A stretch of 64,000 nt of DNA, from positions 28,624,788-28,688,787 of the forward strand of contig CM069456.1 in assembly GCA_035610835.1 (NCBI GenBank). The letters are read 5' to 3'. Under the pieces are notes generated by a model, which searched no databases, had not been told where the DNA came from, and saw nothing but the letters and a program-made list of their open reading frames with translations. This document shows, one piece after another, positions 47,710-58,474 of this stretch. The position numbers and the translations under genes were made by a program. The DNA is from Ophiura sarsii (lineage: Eukaryota; Echinodermata; Ophiuroidea; Amphilepidida; Ophiuridae). Every line of letters begins with the position of its first letter. The first letter of the stretch is position 1.

Positions 47710-48807
47710 GTCAAAACTTACCACAGCAAAAAAAATCACAACAATTCAGGGATTGATCGAAAGTAACCAAAACTTAAAAGAGGCATTCTTGAGATATCCA
47801 GCAATCAAACAGGCAACATTATTTCCGCTTAAGCTCGTTTTCACGGTTATATGTCTAACAAAAAACCTTAACAACTATTTTGTAAAAAGGGTAAAAAATA
47901 GCAGGTTTATTGCTCGTATACGCCCAATTGTGTATTTAAGTTGGTCATATTATATATGGCGCGAACCGTCTCATCGAGGCGGATACGTATAACACAAAAA
48001 TAAAATTGTCAAGATATAGATTATTTTATTAGAGGCCTGAACATCACGTGTACACTTTTTGTTGGATTCGACCATATATTCATGAGCTCATTATCGCCGT
48101 GTAACGCCATGGGATATCCTTACTTGCGAAAATCATCTCAAACAAATCATTAGTTTTACATTATTTTATACAATCTCAGCACGTATAGTTATTATGCCAG
48201 GACTTCCAATACTCATTTACCTAGAACTCGGCTCATGTTTTGAAAAGGTTACTGGAATCTTCCAGAAAAGCTAATATTTCGAGACATAACTTTATTAAAG
48301 TTTTGGTTGTAGAAGGATAACTGTCGCGTACTGGGAACCAGCCAATTTTTTTTTAAAAACTTGCAGCAGCAATTACAATGTTACATACAGGGGTATTCTG
48401 TCATATTGAAATGTGTGGATAGAACATGGGCTATATAAACACTTTGAACTGATGCACATGATATTTATACCAAGCACACAATGCATTTTTACACACCATT
48501 GAGCATGTTGAGCTCGTCTTGGTGAATATGTCTGGTTTAATTGCAATCTTTGTATTTTTGGATTCAGAAAAATGTTAAACGTAGTGACACCCCCTTAGTG
48601 AGACGGCTTGTCAAGTCCGTTCAGAAAAATTTGAGACCAAGCAAGCCTGACCTACGCTATTAGAAAATATTAATCACCGAATAAGTTTAGTTATCGCATG
48701 ATCCAGCATACATCATTTTGAATTGACTTAAATTGTTCAACTCTTTTGTTAGACTTGAATCGATCAACCTTTTAGAGCATTCTTTTATGAATGAGAGTTG
48801 ACTGTTA

Positions 48808-48993
48808 TAAGACTTCTTACAAAGAAGGTATAGGTAAGAGAGGATTTTCCCATAGCGTTACAATGGCGATAATGAGCTCATGAATATATAATGAGGCAAA
48901 TAAGACTTCTTACAAAGAAGGTATAGGTAAGAGAGGATTTTCCCATAGCGTTACAATGGCGATAATGAGCTCATGAATATATAATGAGGCAAA
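48808..48993 (+). repeat. 93-bp exact tandem duplication
   Basis: The 93-bp unit beginning TAAGACTTCTTACAAAGAAG occurs at 48,808-48,900 and 48,901-48,993 with no difference that I can see. It lies in the right arm of the long-TIR element. The intervening 48,130-48,807 shows no gene. Confidence 0.9.
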
Positions 48994-49374
48994 TGTCTAT
49001 GGGATTTCACTGTGTAGCTTTTGACTGGTCTCAATTTATAGGGTTTAGTCGAAAATCTGATGAACACAACATACAACAAACATGAATTTATGAAGAACAA
49101 CTATGTAATGCAGACATACACTGTTGCTACTAGTGAAAATAATCAATAGGTTGTTCATAGAAGATGGAATTTCTAGGGTATGTTCACTGCGGTAATACTT
49201 ATGAGTGCCAGTGTAGATGCGAGTGGTTAATGAAATAACATCACATATTGTGTATTGAACGTTAGGTCTGGTGCCCAGTCTATTTGTGTAATTGTGATGC
49301 ATTTTCATGAGTCACTTAGACTTGGTCAAAATACACTTTATACGATGTTTCTTGTGTGATACGATAGAACATTT

Positions 49375-49690
49375 TGATCAGCGTTACAGAAACATCACGA
49401 GCGTATTGACGGTGTTAAATAGTATACAATATTAATTAGTGTGTGATATAATTATGTGGTTCCGAGCGTATAATTTGACGGTGTTAAATATTATACAATG
49501 TTATTGTATGATATTGGTGGTTAAATTAATCAACAATATTAATTTACTTTAGAATTCTAGTTTGTGTCCAGAATCATTTCAACAAACAAAAGAATTACTA
49601 TATCGTGTGTATATAAAAGAGTCATGGTCAAGTTTACTTTTACTCTTCTATTTGGGATACAATTTTATTTATTATATACAGCCGAACATT
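49375..49690 (+). mobile_element. LTR-like segment with possible primer-binding site
   Basis: A duplicated block (TGACGGTGTTAAATA with ATACAATRTTA, about 65 bp apart) is followed by TATAAAAGAGTC near 49,614. About 70 bp later comes TGGTGTCGGGTGC near 49,690, which begins TGG as primer-binding sites do. It might be the 5' LTR end of another retrotransposon. No partner LTR was found. Confidence 0.3.
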
Positions 49691-49798
49691 GGTGTCGGGT
49701 GCACATACCAGACTATGGTACGGCCTACTTATGAGGACCAGACAAGTCGTCTCGTCGGTGGCTTAGATGTTACATCTACCATACGGTCTACGAGCAGA

Positions 49799-49975
49799 TG
49801 ATCTACGGGTCAGTCTACGGATCTACGGGTCATAATCAACGGATCTACGGGTCATAATCAACGGATCTACGGGTCATAATCAACGGATCTTCGGGTCATA
49901 ATCAACGGATCTACGGGTCATAATCTACGGATCATAATCTACGGATCTACTCTACGGGTCATATTCTACAGGTCA
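49799..49975 (+). repeat. 22-bp tandem repeat GGATCTACGGGTCATAATCA
   Basis: Five to seven units with small changes, then a few shortened units with TCTACGG. No coding content. Confidence 0.85.
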
Positions 49976-50233
49976 GCTGTCAACTGTTGAACCAACGTAG
50001 GAACTGTTGAACCAGCGTAGGACCAAATCAGTAGTGGTTGTGCACAAACCAATATGAATATGGAATATTCTGTTTGAAGTGTTAAATTGACTCAAGCCAA
50101 TATTATGATGTGTGTATTTATTGTTATGTATTGTTATCATGTATGTTATATTCACCAACAAGCGTGAACCAATCAATCATTAATAAATGTAGCGTCAAAT
50201 CTAAAACAATTCTATGACGTTTTCATTCCTATG

Positions 50234-50292
50234 TGACGTTGATAATTGTTAGCATCCATTGATGATAATTGTTAGCATCCATTGATGATAAT
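50234..50292 (+). repeat. short outlier of the GATAATTGTTAGCATCC repeat
   Basis: Two full units and a partial one of the same repeat that forms the arrays at 24.5-26.5 kb (GATAATTGTTAGCATCCATT). It follows the LTR-like segment and its 22-bp repeats, so it may belong to the leader of the same retrotransposon family. 50,300-50,900 shows no gene. Confidence 0.7.
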
Positions 50293-50904
50293 TATTTGTC
50301 ATAAGCATCCATTTACAGGTAACATACTCGTAGCACGTCGTTTTATAACTTATGTCAAGATATAACGAACATTAGGAATTTAGCAAACTTATTATCGGGT
50401 AATCTCGATTGACATATCATCGAGTTTCTTCAAAATCCATAGTACAAAAAATGTATCACATAGTGGCGTTTAGCATTGGAAAGTAATAACAATAACTACG
50501 ACAATGACTACACTACAATATTAAGTATCTTAAAACTAGTTTCCATTGGTGTACTTGATTTATGTATCATATATATACCCACAATGATATGCAATCATCA
50601 CGATCAGTAAAGATTAATTTTCTGTTTTGAAGTCACTAGTGTCTTCACTGTGATAATCATCCCGAAAACATCATAGACCAAAGCGTGATACACCGACGTT
50701 ATAACAAAATACACTGCTAGAGGTCCTCCTATTGTTCATTTTCCATTGTTCTTTACGGCGATGTGTTTATAATAGAGTACACGAAAATGGGTACTACATG
50801 TAGTTGAAAATAATGTTTTACATCATATCTTTACCATTTTATCTATTTAACACTTCTCTAAGTGTATGATAGATTATTGCAGGCATGGAAAAAGTGCGGG
50901 AGCG

Positions 50905-51560
50905 GGGAGCACCGCTCCTAGGAAGAGACAATTAAAATTGAGGAAATAATCCCTAAAATAAAGAGGAGAGAAAAAGAAAAGATGAAAAAAGGAAAAGAAG
51001 AAGAAAGGAAACGGATGAAAAGAGAGGAAACGATGATGTGGAGGGCAGGGCAAAAGTTAGTTTCAAGTTGAAGTGAGGCAGTGAAGCCAGAGACTGGCAT
51101 ATGTGGAATATATACCAACGAGGAAATCTCAAGACCTTTTTACATTATGAATGTTAGACCAGTTGAACATTGAAAAGTACAATACATTCGAGGACATTTA
51201 CAATTAATCATCAGGACAGGCATTCGATGAAAAATAGCAAAAAAGAAGCCGAGTTATGAGGGTGGAAATAACGGCGAATACAATGTATCTGGGGACATGT
51301 ATACAATGAGAATTCGAGCCATAAAGGAAATTCAATTTATCAATGCAGCACTAACAATGGGAGGACAATCTGTTGAAGACGACCTGGATCGATGATATGC
51401 GAAGAAGAAAAAAGAACCATTAGCACCAAACAAGTTGGAAAGTAGTGTAGTTTGAGAAAATGGAATCATCAACACCAAGAGGGACACGGAGACGAGAAAA
51501 GGACAGAAAGTAGCTGATGCGTGGTAACTGACCAACATCTCAGATTTGAGGAAATAAAAT
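50905..51560 (-). mobile_element. dispersed repeat X, copy B
   Basis: Inverted relative to copy A at 16,955-17,640, with the same order of blocks, including the purine-rich stretch here. The ends are not defined. The ORFs called across it are not shared with copy A and are not genes. Confidence 0.7.
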
Positions 51561-51894
51561 TAAAACAAGTCCAAATTGATAAAATAATATTTGAACTTGA
51601 TAGCCACATTAAAAAAGAAAACTCTGACCATAATGTTTGACTGCTATGCAAAAGTGCAGTTATGGGAAGTACGTTTTGTACCATGTACAGGGTCAATGCA
51701 TGTTCCAAGAGGATCACAGACAATGACATTATGACATGTATGATGAAAATGCTTGAAATTGTATGAAAAACAGCCTCGCAGAAAAGGAAGCACCATCGCA
51801 AGAAGTGGCCTCTTGAACAACATGTGGCCACAGCTAGTAAAGAATGAATTACTTCCGGGTATAAATCTGCAGCCCAAAGCGAGATATTGTGACA

Positions 51895-52230
51895 AGAATT
51901 GTAAATGTTCGATTTAATAATGAGAATGCCCTGCCTGGTTTGCTTGATTCAAAGAAAGATATCCTTGTGTCCAATCTTGAAAATAGGTTGTTGGGTTATG
52001 AAGATGAGCAACAGCTGACTGAATATGTGAATACATTAACCAGCTTTTGACCGGCGTATTGGCTCAGAAGAATTCTGGGATGCAAGTAGCTCTGTAGTCA
52101 GCTTGGAAGTTGGCCAATCAACAATCATCAATCAAGCTAAGATGTTCCTGCAGCGACTCATTTCACTAAATGATCAAGATCAGGAAGTGTTGGAGTTTAT
52201 CAATGGACAAGCAAGTTATTGGTAACTACT
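51895..52230 (+). pseudogene. unidentified decayed coding sequence
   Basis: The + strand gives a 45-codon stretch with NALPGLLDSKKDILVSNLEN, stops at TGA near 52,050, and continues one base over for 59 codons with RRIGSEEFWDASSSVVSLEV and QRLISLNDQDQEVLEFING. Composition is protein-like and acidic. I recognise no family. It may be the coding part of the mobile element containing repeat X, or a dead host gene. 52,230-52,950 has weaker traces (for example DMSIKLFWWHGLDLKSK) and nothing definite. Confidence 0.35.
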
Positions 52231-52954
52231 GCAAAGATCCAGCCTTGTGGGTCTCACCAGATATCCTCCACTGTGTTATAAGTGCTTCTATCCAGGGAGC
52301 AGTCGATTCAGTAGTTAAATCAATGGGAAGTAAATTATAACACCACAATTAGACCAGAGAGAATAATTGCCTCCTGATATGTCAATAAAGCTGTTTTGGT
52401 GGCATGGCTTGGACCTAAAATCCAAAATATGAAAGTGTCCGGAAGAAAGACTTAGACAGACATTTTTTGTGGGACAAGCTGGCACTTCGTCATGTCTTAC
52501 ATGGTTAAACCTCACGAGAGTTTGACAAGCTGTTGATAAAATCTAACAACTATGCATACAGTCATCGTTTGGTTGTCATGCATGATACCATAAGCGTAAA
52601 TCACGGGGGATATTTGACCATGAGGAGATCCTCCAATTTTATCCATTATAAAATGCTCACCGTAATAGAAATGTCCACTTCAGAACAAATTAGGCTAATT
52701 TCAGGCAATGAAGGCCTAAATGTTTACGCGCTTTGCACGCAGCTTGCCCACAAAATAAGTTAGCATGCTTCGCGCACATTATTTACGAAATATTTCTCGT
52801 TGCCACCCCCCCCCCCTTTTCTCCCTAAATTGTTCATGCTGGTGCTCTAGTATCCACCCAATGCCAATAACAAATTTACGCCACCATTACCACTGCATGA
52901 TACATAAATATGAGTACATTTAGATATGTTAATTATGTACTCACATTCATGTTA

Positions 52955-53045
52955 TATATATATATATTATTATTATTATTATTATTATAATTGGTATTTT
53001 ATTCAGAACCATCTCGTGGCCCGCAGGCCAAATTATGCTAATATA
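52955..53045 (-). mobile_element. LINE 3' end with (TAA)n tail, minus strand
   Basis: On the minus strand the sequence runs TTTGGCCTGCGGGCCACGAG, then GAATAAAATACCAATTATAA, into (TAA)n and TA repeats at 52,953-52,990. Such tails end non-LTR elements. The 5' extent is unclear; the TA-flanked MITE begins at 53,140. Confidence 0.55.
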
Positions 53046-53139
53046 CAATATTAAAATTACGATATAGAAATGCACATTAATAACATCAAAATATTGCACT
53101 TGTAGGATTGAATCACTATTTACAAAATTAATAAAGATA

Positions 53140-53799
53140 CCAGGTGGTTCAAAAAAAAGTTGACCCAAGTTCTATGTATTTGTTCAACTACATTTTATAG
53201 TTTCAGAGAATTTGTGTTTACTTAGTCTTGATCAGCAGTAAGTTATAAAATTATTCTGAACAAATGGTAAATTTAGCTTGATTGGTTCTTCAGATATGGT
53301 TCATAACAGAGAGCATGCACAAAACTGCCTTGTCCATGGGAGCGTCCTTTAGTAGAGGTAGAATGCACAAGTGGACTTACACACGATTGGTCACACATTG
53401 TGAACAAAGGAGAAAAAGAAAATAAGGAGACATCTGAAACATCTGCCTGGGGCCTGACATTACCTACCTACATACCTACGTTTCTTTGTTGAATGTGAAT
53501 GGCACATAAGCACAGAGATTGGGATACTTTGTAAGGGTGGGCTTTTCAATTCTGAATCTGGAGCATGCTGTTTTGTTGAAGACAAAAACTAAATGACGCT
53601 CCCGTGGACAAGTCAGTTTTGTGCATGCTTTCTGTAATGAACCATATCTGAAGAACCAAACAAGCTAAACGTGCCATTTATTCAGGATAAGTTCAAAACT
53701 TACTGCTGATCAAGACCAAGTAAACACACATTCTCTGAAACTATTAATGTGGTTGAAAAATTATTTTGAACTTGGGTCAACTTTTTTTGAACCACCCGG
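53140..53799. mobile_element. TA-flanked TIR MITE, CAGGGTG family, copy 3
   Basis: The ends CCAGGTGGTTCAAAAAAAAG and CTTTTTTTGAACCACCCGG are inverted repeats continued by arms of about 230 bp and flanked by TA. An interior block TTGTCCATGGGAGCGTC recurs inverted as GACGCTCCCGTGGACAA. No transposase. Confidence 0.85.
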
Positions 53800-53929
53800 T
53801 ATATTAAAGATAAAATGTACACAAATTAAGAAACAAAAAATGTCACACATCATGGAACTTAACTGCACGACCAGTCGTGAGAGATAATGGGTACCTAATT
53901 ATTTAAAATATTGACAAAATAAGGAACAG

Positions 53930-54255
53930 GACTATTTTGGATGCAATTTACTGTCACCATATGTTCCTCGAAGAGCTCTTCGTTCTGCAAATGACATTAC
54001 TCGCCTAAATGTTCCTAGGACAAATAAGGTCTTGGGTCAGAAATCTTTCAGTGTAGCTGGTCCACGGGCATGGAACAATCTCCCTCGTACCATAAGAGAA
54101 ACTGACAATATCTCTCATTTTCGTTGTAGTCTAAAGACTCACCTTTTTCCATGCTAAATGTATATATTTTGTGTACTGATGTGTTACATGCGCTATGATC
54201 TAGATGGAATAGCGCTATATAAATATTAATTGTTATGTTATGTTATGTTACCCTC
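53930..54255 (+). pseudogene. LINE RT C-terminus and 3' tail
   Basis: An open frame reads RRALRSANDITRLNVPRTNK, then SFSVAGPRAWNNLPRTIRET and HFRCSLKTHLFPC before a stop near 54,157. This is the classic end of CR1/Jockey-type RT. The 3' UTR ends in AATAGCGCTATATAAATATT with TTATG repeats at 54,225-54,250. The coding part is intact, so the insertion is relatively young but 5'-truncated. Confidence 0.85.
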
Positions 54256-55550
54256 TTGTTTGACCTAGTTAGGTCATCTACAACATCTATATTACATTTA
54301 TATCATACTTGATTTTATTTTATTCGATTACATTTGGGTCCTACGACCCTGGATAACCTAATAAGCCTATATGAGCTTATTTCCGTTAGATGTGTGAACA
54401 GATACAGATGATCCCCTACTCTTTACGAAATAGTTTGTGAACCTTTTAACGTGCTCGGGTATAATTGCTCTTCCGATGCACGGGACCACCATTTCTAGGT
54501 GACTTTTTTTGCTGCCATTAGGAAATCGTCACAATTTACCTGGCACGGCACAAAAAAAGCAATGTATCAGCACTTAAATTGTGTTTGTGGATGGGTTTTC
54601 GAGTAATGTTATGAACATATCAAGCGTAACATACCCGGTATCAATTGATCAAAATAAATCGAGGGCATAGCTTAATATATTTAAAAACGTGAGAGATCTC
54701 GTTAATCCTTGGGAATACATTTTTCTTACTCTGTATATCGAGGGTAAAAAAATCAGAAATGTCCGATTTTAATGACTAAGTGTGTACAATTATATATAAA
54801 ACGGTAATTTTGGTTAATGCACATGTCATAAGCATAATGTCAATACAGCAATACTTGTAAGGATCTAGCTTATTCTATGTAATAACTATCTGAAAGAAAT
54901 GTATTTATAAATAGAGGACAATTGTTTCCATTATTATAAGATATCAAGCTCGGGACTAATTTGGAATAATCCAAGCACGTCCATTTACAATATACTACTA
55001 CTACTACTACTACTACTACAACTACCACTACTACCACTACTACTAACCACTCCCACTAATATTGGGTATTACATGCTACATACACATACATATTTTAAGA
55101 TTTTTACAGAACTGTGTCACAAAAGGAATGCTATACTAAACATTTTATTAATCAATATAATAAATAATTCACAAACATTTATAGATTATATATCAATCAT
55201 TCTTGATGGTCTCAAAATCTGAAGAACATGATTTGTCTGGTCATTGGTTGTTCATATGACACAGTATAAATATGTTCCGAGTAAACAAATACAAACTAAC
55301 CAAATTAAATACATACAAGTAGTATACGTACATTGAAAACGCGAACTGACATTCAATAACTACGGAATGATTTTTTATCAATAACTAACTGACTTTGTTT
55401 TGTAAGGAAATCTTTAATAATTGTATATTCATTTTAATGTTTAATATTATGTTGATATCAGTTCGATTTAACAATTATTGTTAATATTAGGATATTTTTT
55501 TACATAACGGTGAATCGATCTTTGTAAATGGTATGCTGCAGTTTTATCAC
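54255..55550. other. no gene seen; 3' side of Ig gene 2
   Basis: AT-rich sequence with an (ACT)n-type microsatellite at about 54,994-55,045. TTTATT at 55,144-55,149 (AATAAA on the minus strand) is a possible polyadenylation signal for Ig gene 2, 405 bp after its stop. Confidence 0.4.
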
Positions 55551-55553
55551 GGC

Positions 55554-56732
55554 TTACACTCTTTTGACGGTCAAAGTTCGGTAAAATTCATCAAACACTT
55601 CCTTTGGCATGAGAACTTTGCTTCCTGGATTGTTTGGATCATCAAGTGTCATGTACATTGAATTTCTCTCGTTATCACGACGCCTTTGTAGTGACACATA
55701 AACTGGTTCACTTCCATCGTTACCTGGAGCAGTACGTCTTGCTTCTCTAGCCTCGTTAGATATGGTGTGATATTTGTAACATGAGTTGATGGTCGTCGTA
55801 AGAAATAGAATACAGAGAGAACTCGCACCAATTGTGGCAATCGTTAAGTACAACACCTTCTCTTCATCTTCTGATGAACAATCATTATTGCACTCACCAG
55901 ATACTTGTGTATTCTGAATAGTAATCTGGTTCATACCTCCATCTGGTATCAGTAATTGCACATTGTTAATATTATCTCCATCCAACTTGTCCAAGCTGTG
56001 CACAGTTATCGGGCCGATAAAACACCGGCGTTCTCTATTAGGGAATCCTTGACTAGATATACGGCATACAAATACAGCGCCATTGTATGACATATCTGCG
56101 ATCAATGTAACCTGAGAAGCAACCGTGTCAGCCGTGGTTGTATTACGGGCTTGCATTTGTATATTTTTATGAGAAAAACTCCATTCTAATTCAACAGTCG
56201 GGGAACCTTTCTCAGAAGAACATGTTAGAATCAGCTTATTTCCTACGTAGTGTGTTATAGGTTGGCTCGGAGCGCTATCACATGTGGGATATGTATTACT
56301 AGGAAAAGAGTATATTTCAATGTCAATAGTATTCCCCGCAATTGTGATGTATTCTCCCGTAGTCGATAGGCTTAGCACCTTACACATATATACCCCTTTA
56401 TCAGTTTCCATAATGTCCACCAACGTCAACACATATACGTGAGAACGGTTAGGAAATATGCGCGTAGCGAGAAATATACGAGTATCTAAAGATGAATCGC
56501 GATATGACTTGTCCGCTGTAATTGGCTCAATACGACCATCATGTAATCTGAAAATATTGACTGTATAACCGTCTTGCATATTCCATATTCTACACTGAAT
56601 CACCATTAAGCCACCAATTGTTACTGGATTCATTAGTGAAGATATTTCTACCACTGTATCCATTCCCTCTGTCCACGAATGGTCCACGAAAATTGAGATG
56701 ATAACAACAATGATGATGCCAACTGACGCCGT
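55554..56732 (-). CDS. Ig receptor 2: two-Ig-domain receptor, normal start codon missing
   Basis: An open frame of 377 codons from a GTG at 56,687, or 392 from the place where gene 3 has its ATG; here that codon is ACG (56,730-56,732). The encoded stretch TASVGIIIVVIISIFV is clearly the old signal peptide, and an in-frame TAG lies 15 bp further out. From the GTG: Ig domain 1 has Cys32 and Cys102, Ig domain 2 has Cys156, Trp170 and Cys208, the TM segment is at about 278-304, and tail tyrosines are 330 (YVSL), 345 (SMYMTL) and 369 (YRTL). The body has no stop or frameshift. Either it starts at a non-ATG codon or an unseen upstream exon, or it is a young pseudogene. Sequence is closest to gene 3. 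Confidence 0.75.
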   Translation of the reverse strand, partial: TASVGIIIVVIISIFVDHSWTEGMDTVVEISSLMNPVTIGGLMVIQCRIWNMQDGYTVNIFRLHDGRIEPITADKSYRDSSLDTRIFLATRIFPNRSHVYVLTLVDIMETDKGVYMCKVLSLSTTGEYITIAGNTIDIEIYSFPSNTYPTCDSAPSQPITHYVGNKLILTCSSEKGSPTVELEWSFSHKNIQMQARNTTTADTVASQVTLIADMSYNGAVFVCRISSQGFPNRERRCFIGPITVHSLDKLDGDNINNVQLLIPDGGMNQITIQNTQVSGECNNDCSSEDEEKVLYLTIATIGASSLCILFLTTTINSCYKYHTISNEAREARRTAPGNDGSEPVYVSLQRRRDNERNSMYMTLDDPNNPGSKVLMPKEVFDEFYRTLTVKRV

Positions 56733-56802
56733 ACAATGTGTATCACGCTAGATAATCCAAATACTGGTTCGCATTATTGGTTTTAAAACGTTGAATATAT
56801 CA

Positions 56803-57447
56803 CTATACTCATACACACGTTGTGCATTAATACTAGAATATTACACCAGATATATATTTGTCTAACGGCAAAATGTCACGACATATTCCAGCTACAGTAT
56901 AGCTTTTGGAGAAAGACGTTCGACTGCATGCAGTATGACGCATACATGAGCGTCATTATATATTCCCCGAATATAATTAAAGACCGTATCACCGTGTATG
57001 CTAATTAGAACAGACTGACATCCTAAGATATTTATCATAATTTAATGTACAAGAGATGCTCCGTAATATATGCAGCTTTATATGAGTGCGTTATGATAAT
57101 AATCCTTATAAAAACAGTAGATGGCTATACTCATACACACGTTGTGCATTAATACTAGAATATTACACCAGATATATATTTGTCTAACGGCAAAATGTCA
57201 CGACATATTCCAGCTACAGTATAGCTTTTGGAGAAAGACGTTCGACTGCATGCAGTATGACGCATACATGAGCGTCATTATATATTCCCCGAATATAATT
57301 AAAGACCGTATCACCGTGTATGCTAATTAGAACAGACTGACATCCTAAGATATTTATCATAATTTAATGTACAAGAGATGCTCCGTAATATATGCAGCTT
57401 TATATGAGTGCGTTATGATAATAAGCCTTATAAAAACAGTAGATGGC
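56803..57447. repeat. 322-bp tandem duplication upstream of Ig gene 2
   Basis: Two copies, 56,803-57,124 and 57,125-57,447, appear identical except for T/G at 57,103 and 57,425. Each includes the upstream block that is also found before Ig gene 3. The near identity points to a recent event. ORFs called within it are duplicates of one another and not genes. Confidence 0.92.
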
Positions 57448-57450
57448 GTA
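57000..57450 (-). promoter_or_regulatory. conserved upstream block of Ig gene 2 (two copies)
   Basis: The sequence from CAGTATGACGCAT through TTTATCATAATTTAATGTAC, AAGAGATGCTCCGTAAT and AACAGTAGATGGCGT matches the region before Ig gene 3 at 60,355-60,570. On the minus strand it includes TTTTATAAGG, a possible TATA box. Conservation between paralogues may mark a promoter, or only shared ancestry of the duplicated unit. Confidence 0.4.
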
Positions 57451-58087
57451 CTTTAAACGATGTATACGGTGTGCTACAGTTCAACCGTAAAACTTCCCGA
57501 ACAGACAAGTCGAGTGATTAGACTATAATTTAAATGTGTTTTATAGCACAAGTTTGCTACTTTAAAGATGTATCAAGTAAGGGTCTGGCAAAATGATATA
57601 TAGATTTTTCTGGCTAATCACAATCCGTTGTAAAATATTATAATGTTACATAGTTGTCGCAAATAAAATTATATATATTTGAGACCTTTAACCATTTATA
57701 ACACTACGATTTGGTACAATTGTATGATACATTTAAATATCATGATGATAACATCATATTATAAGCCATCCTCGTGATATTTAAATGTTGAAAATTCAGT
57801 AATAAGACGTATAATATATTATATTCAGAAAAATGTGATAATTATCTAAATTACTTTATCTTATTCATCTTATTTATTTCCTGTAATAATTGGTTTCGCT
57901 TTTGATGATGAATTCCCCAACATTAACATAATTTGATTGATATAGATTATTCGCAGCTACAAGATACGCGATTAATGTGATGTTCGCTTACCGCGGGGGC
58001 TCATAGCGCTAGTGCGGGGACTTCAGTATATTTCAGTATGACGCGACCCTGTCAACGCACGTGACATTTATTTGCGCAAAAACATAC
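57450..58087. other. no gene seen
   Basis: AT-rich spacer between Ig genes 2 and 3 with no repeat or ORF that I could support. Confidence 0.5.
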
Positions 58088-58474
58088 GTGTGTTACTTAT
58101 CTTCGAGTTGTGAATTTCGAGTATCGAGTTTCGAGTTTAAAATTACGAGTTTCGAGTATCGGGTTTCGAGTTTATAATTTCGAGTTTCGAGTTTAGAGAT
58201 AAAAAAAAATCCCAGAATGCCCCAGTACTAAGCTACACCTTAACTCGAAATTTTGACCTGCTTTTTCAAGTTTAGAATTTGAATACGAATTTCGAAAATC
58301 GAAATTTTGAACTCGAAACTCGAATTTTAAACTCGAAACTCGATACTCGAAACGACATTTTAAACTCGAAACTTGATACTCGAAAGTCGAAACTTGAAAT
58401 TTTGAACTCGAAAATCGATACTCGAAAATCGAAAATGACACTCGAAACGCGAAACTCGAAGATAAGTAACACAC
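58088..58474. mobile_element. fold-back element made of TCGAGTTT / AAACTCGA words
   Basis: The ends GTGTGTTACTTATCTTCGAG and its complement enclose two arms. The left consists of repeated TTTCGAGTWTCGAG words and the right of AAACTCGAWACTCGA words, with about 70 bp of unique sequence between (58,196-58,265). Both arms together fold into a long imperfect hairpin. The ORFs on both strands here are artefacts. Confidence 0.8.

Larger units (their letters stand above)
43126..48074. mobile_element. 4.9-kb TA-flanked element nested in the left arm
   Basis: The ends TGGTCGAATCCAACAAAAAG and its inverted complement (28 bp with one mismatch), with TA on both sides, interrupt the left arm of the larger element. 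The undisturbed right arm preserves the pre-insertion site (CATTATATATTC), which proves a 2-bp TA duplication. The body is AT-rich (about 30% GC by eye), holds a LINE 3' end at 44.4 kb and many copies of GTATTYGNAGGTAAC near both ends. No ORF longer than about 80 codons, so it is non-autonomous. Confidence 0.8.
42892..49213. mobile_element. long-TIR element with CACTGGCACTCATAAG ends, interrupted
   Basis: Both outer ends read CACTGGCACTCATAAGTATT inward and are flanked by TA (42,890-42,891 and 49,214-49,215). The end sequence recalls Tc1-type transposons. The left arm (42,892-43,125 continuing at 48,077) and right arm (about 48,840-49,213) match over roughly 300 bp. Without the insertion in the left arm the element would be about 1.4 kb. 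No transposase is visible. Confidence 0.7.

Noticed and set aside
42892..49213. Two independent MITE copies in opposite orientation in place of one long element
   Set aside because: Still possible, but both outer ends have TA and face outward, and neither copy has its own second end, so a single element is simpler.
51469..51895. 120- and 83-residue minus-strand ORFs
   Set aside because: They overlap repeat X and are not conserved in its other copy; hydrophobic composition comes from AT-rich antisense sequence.
56820..57330. Two identical short ORFs as a duplicated small gene
   Set aside because: Identity is due to the 322-bp duplication; the frame is not kept in the homologous block before Ig gene 3.
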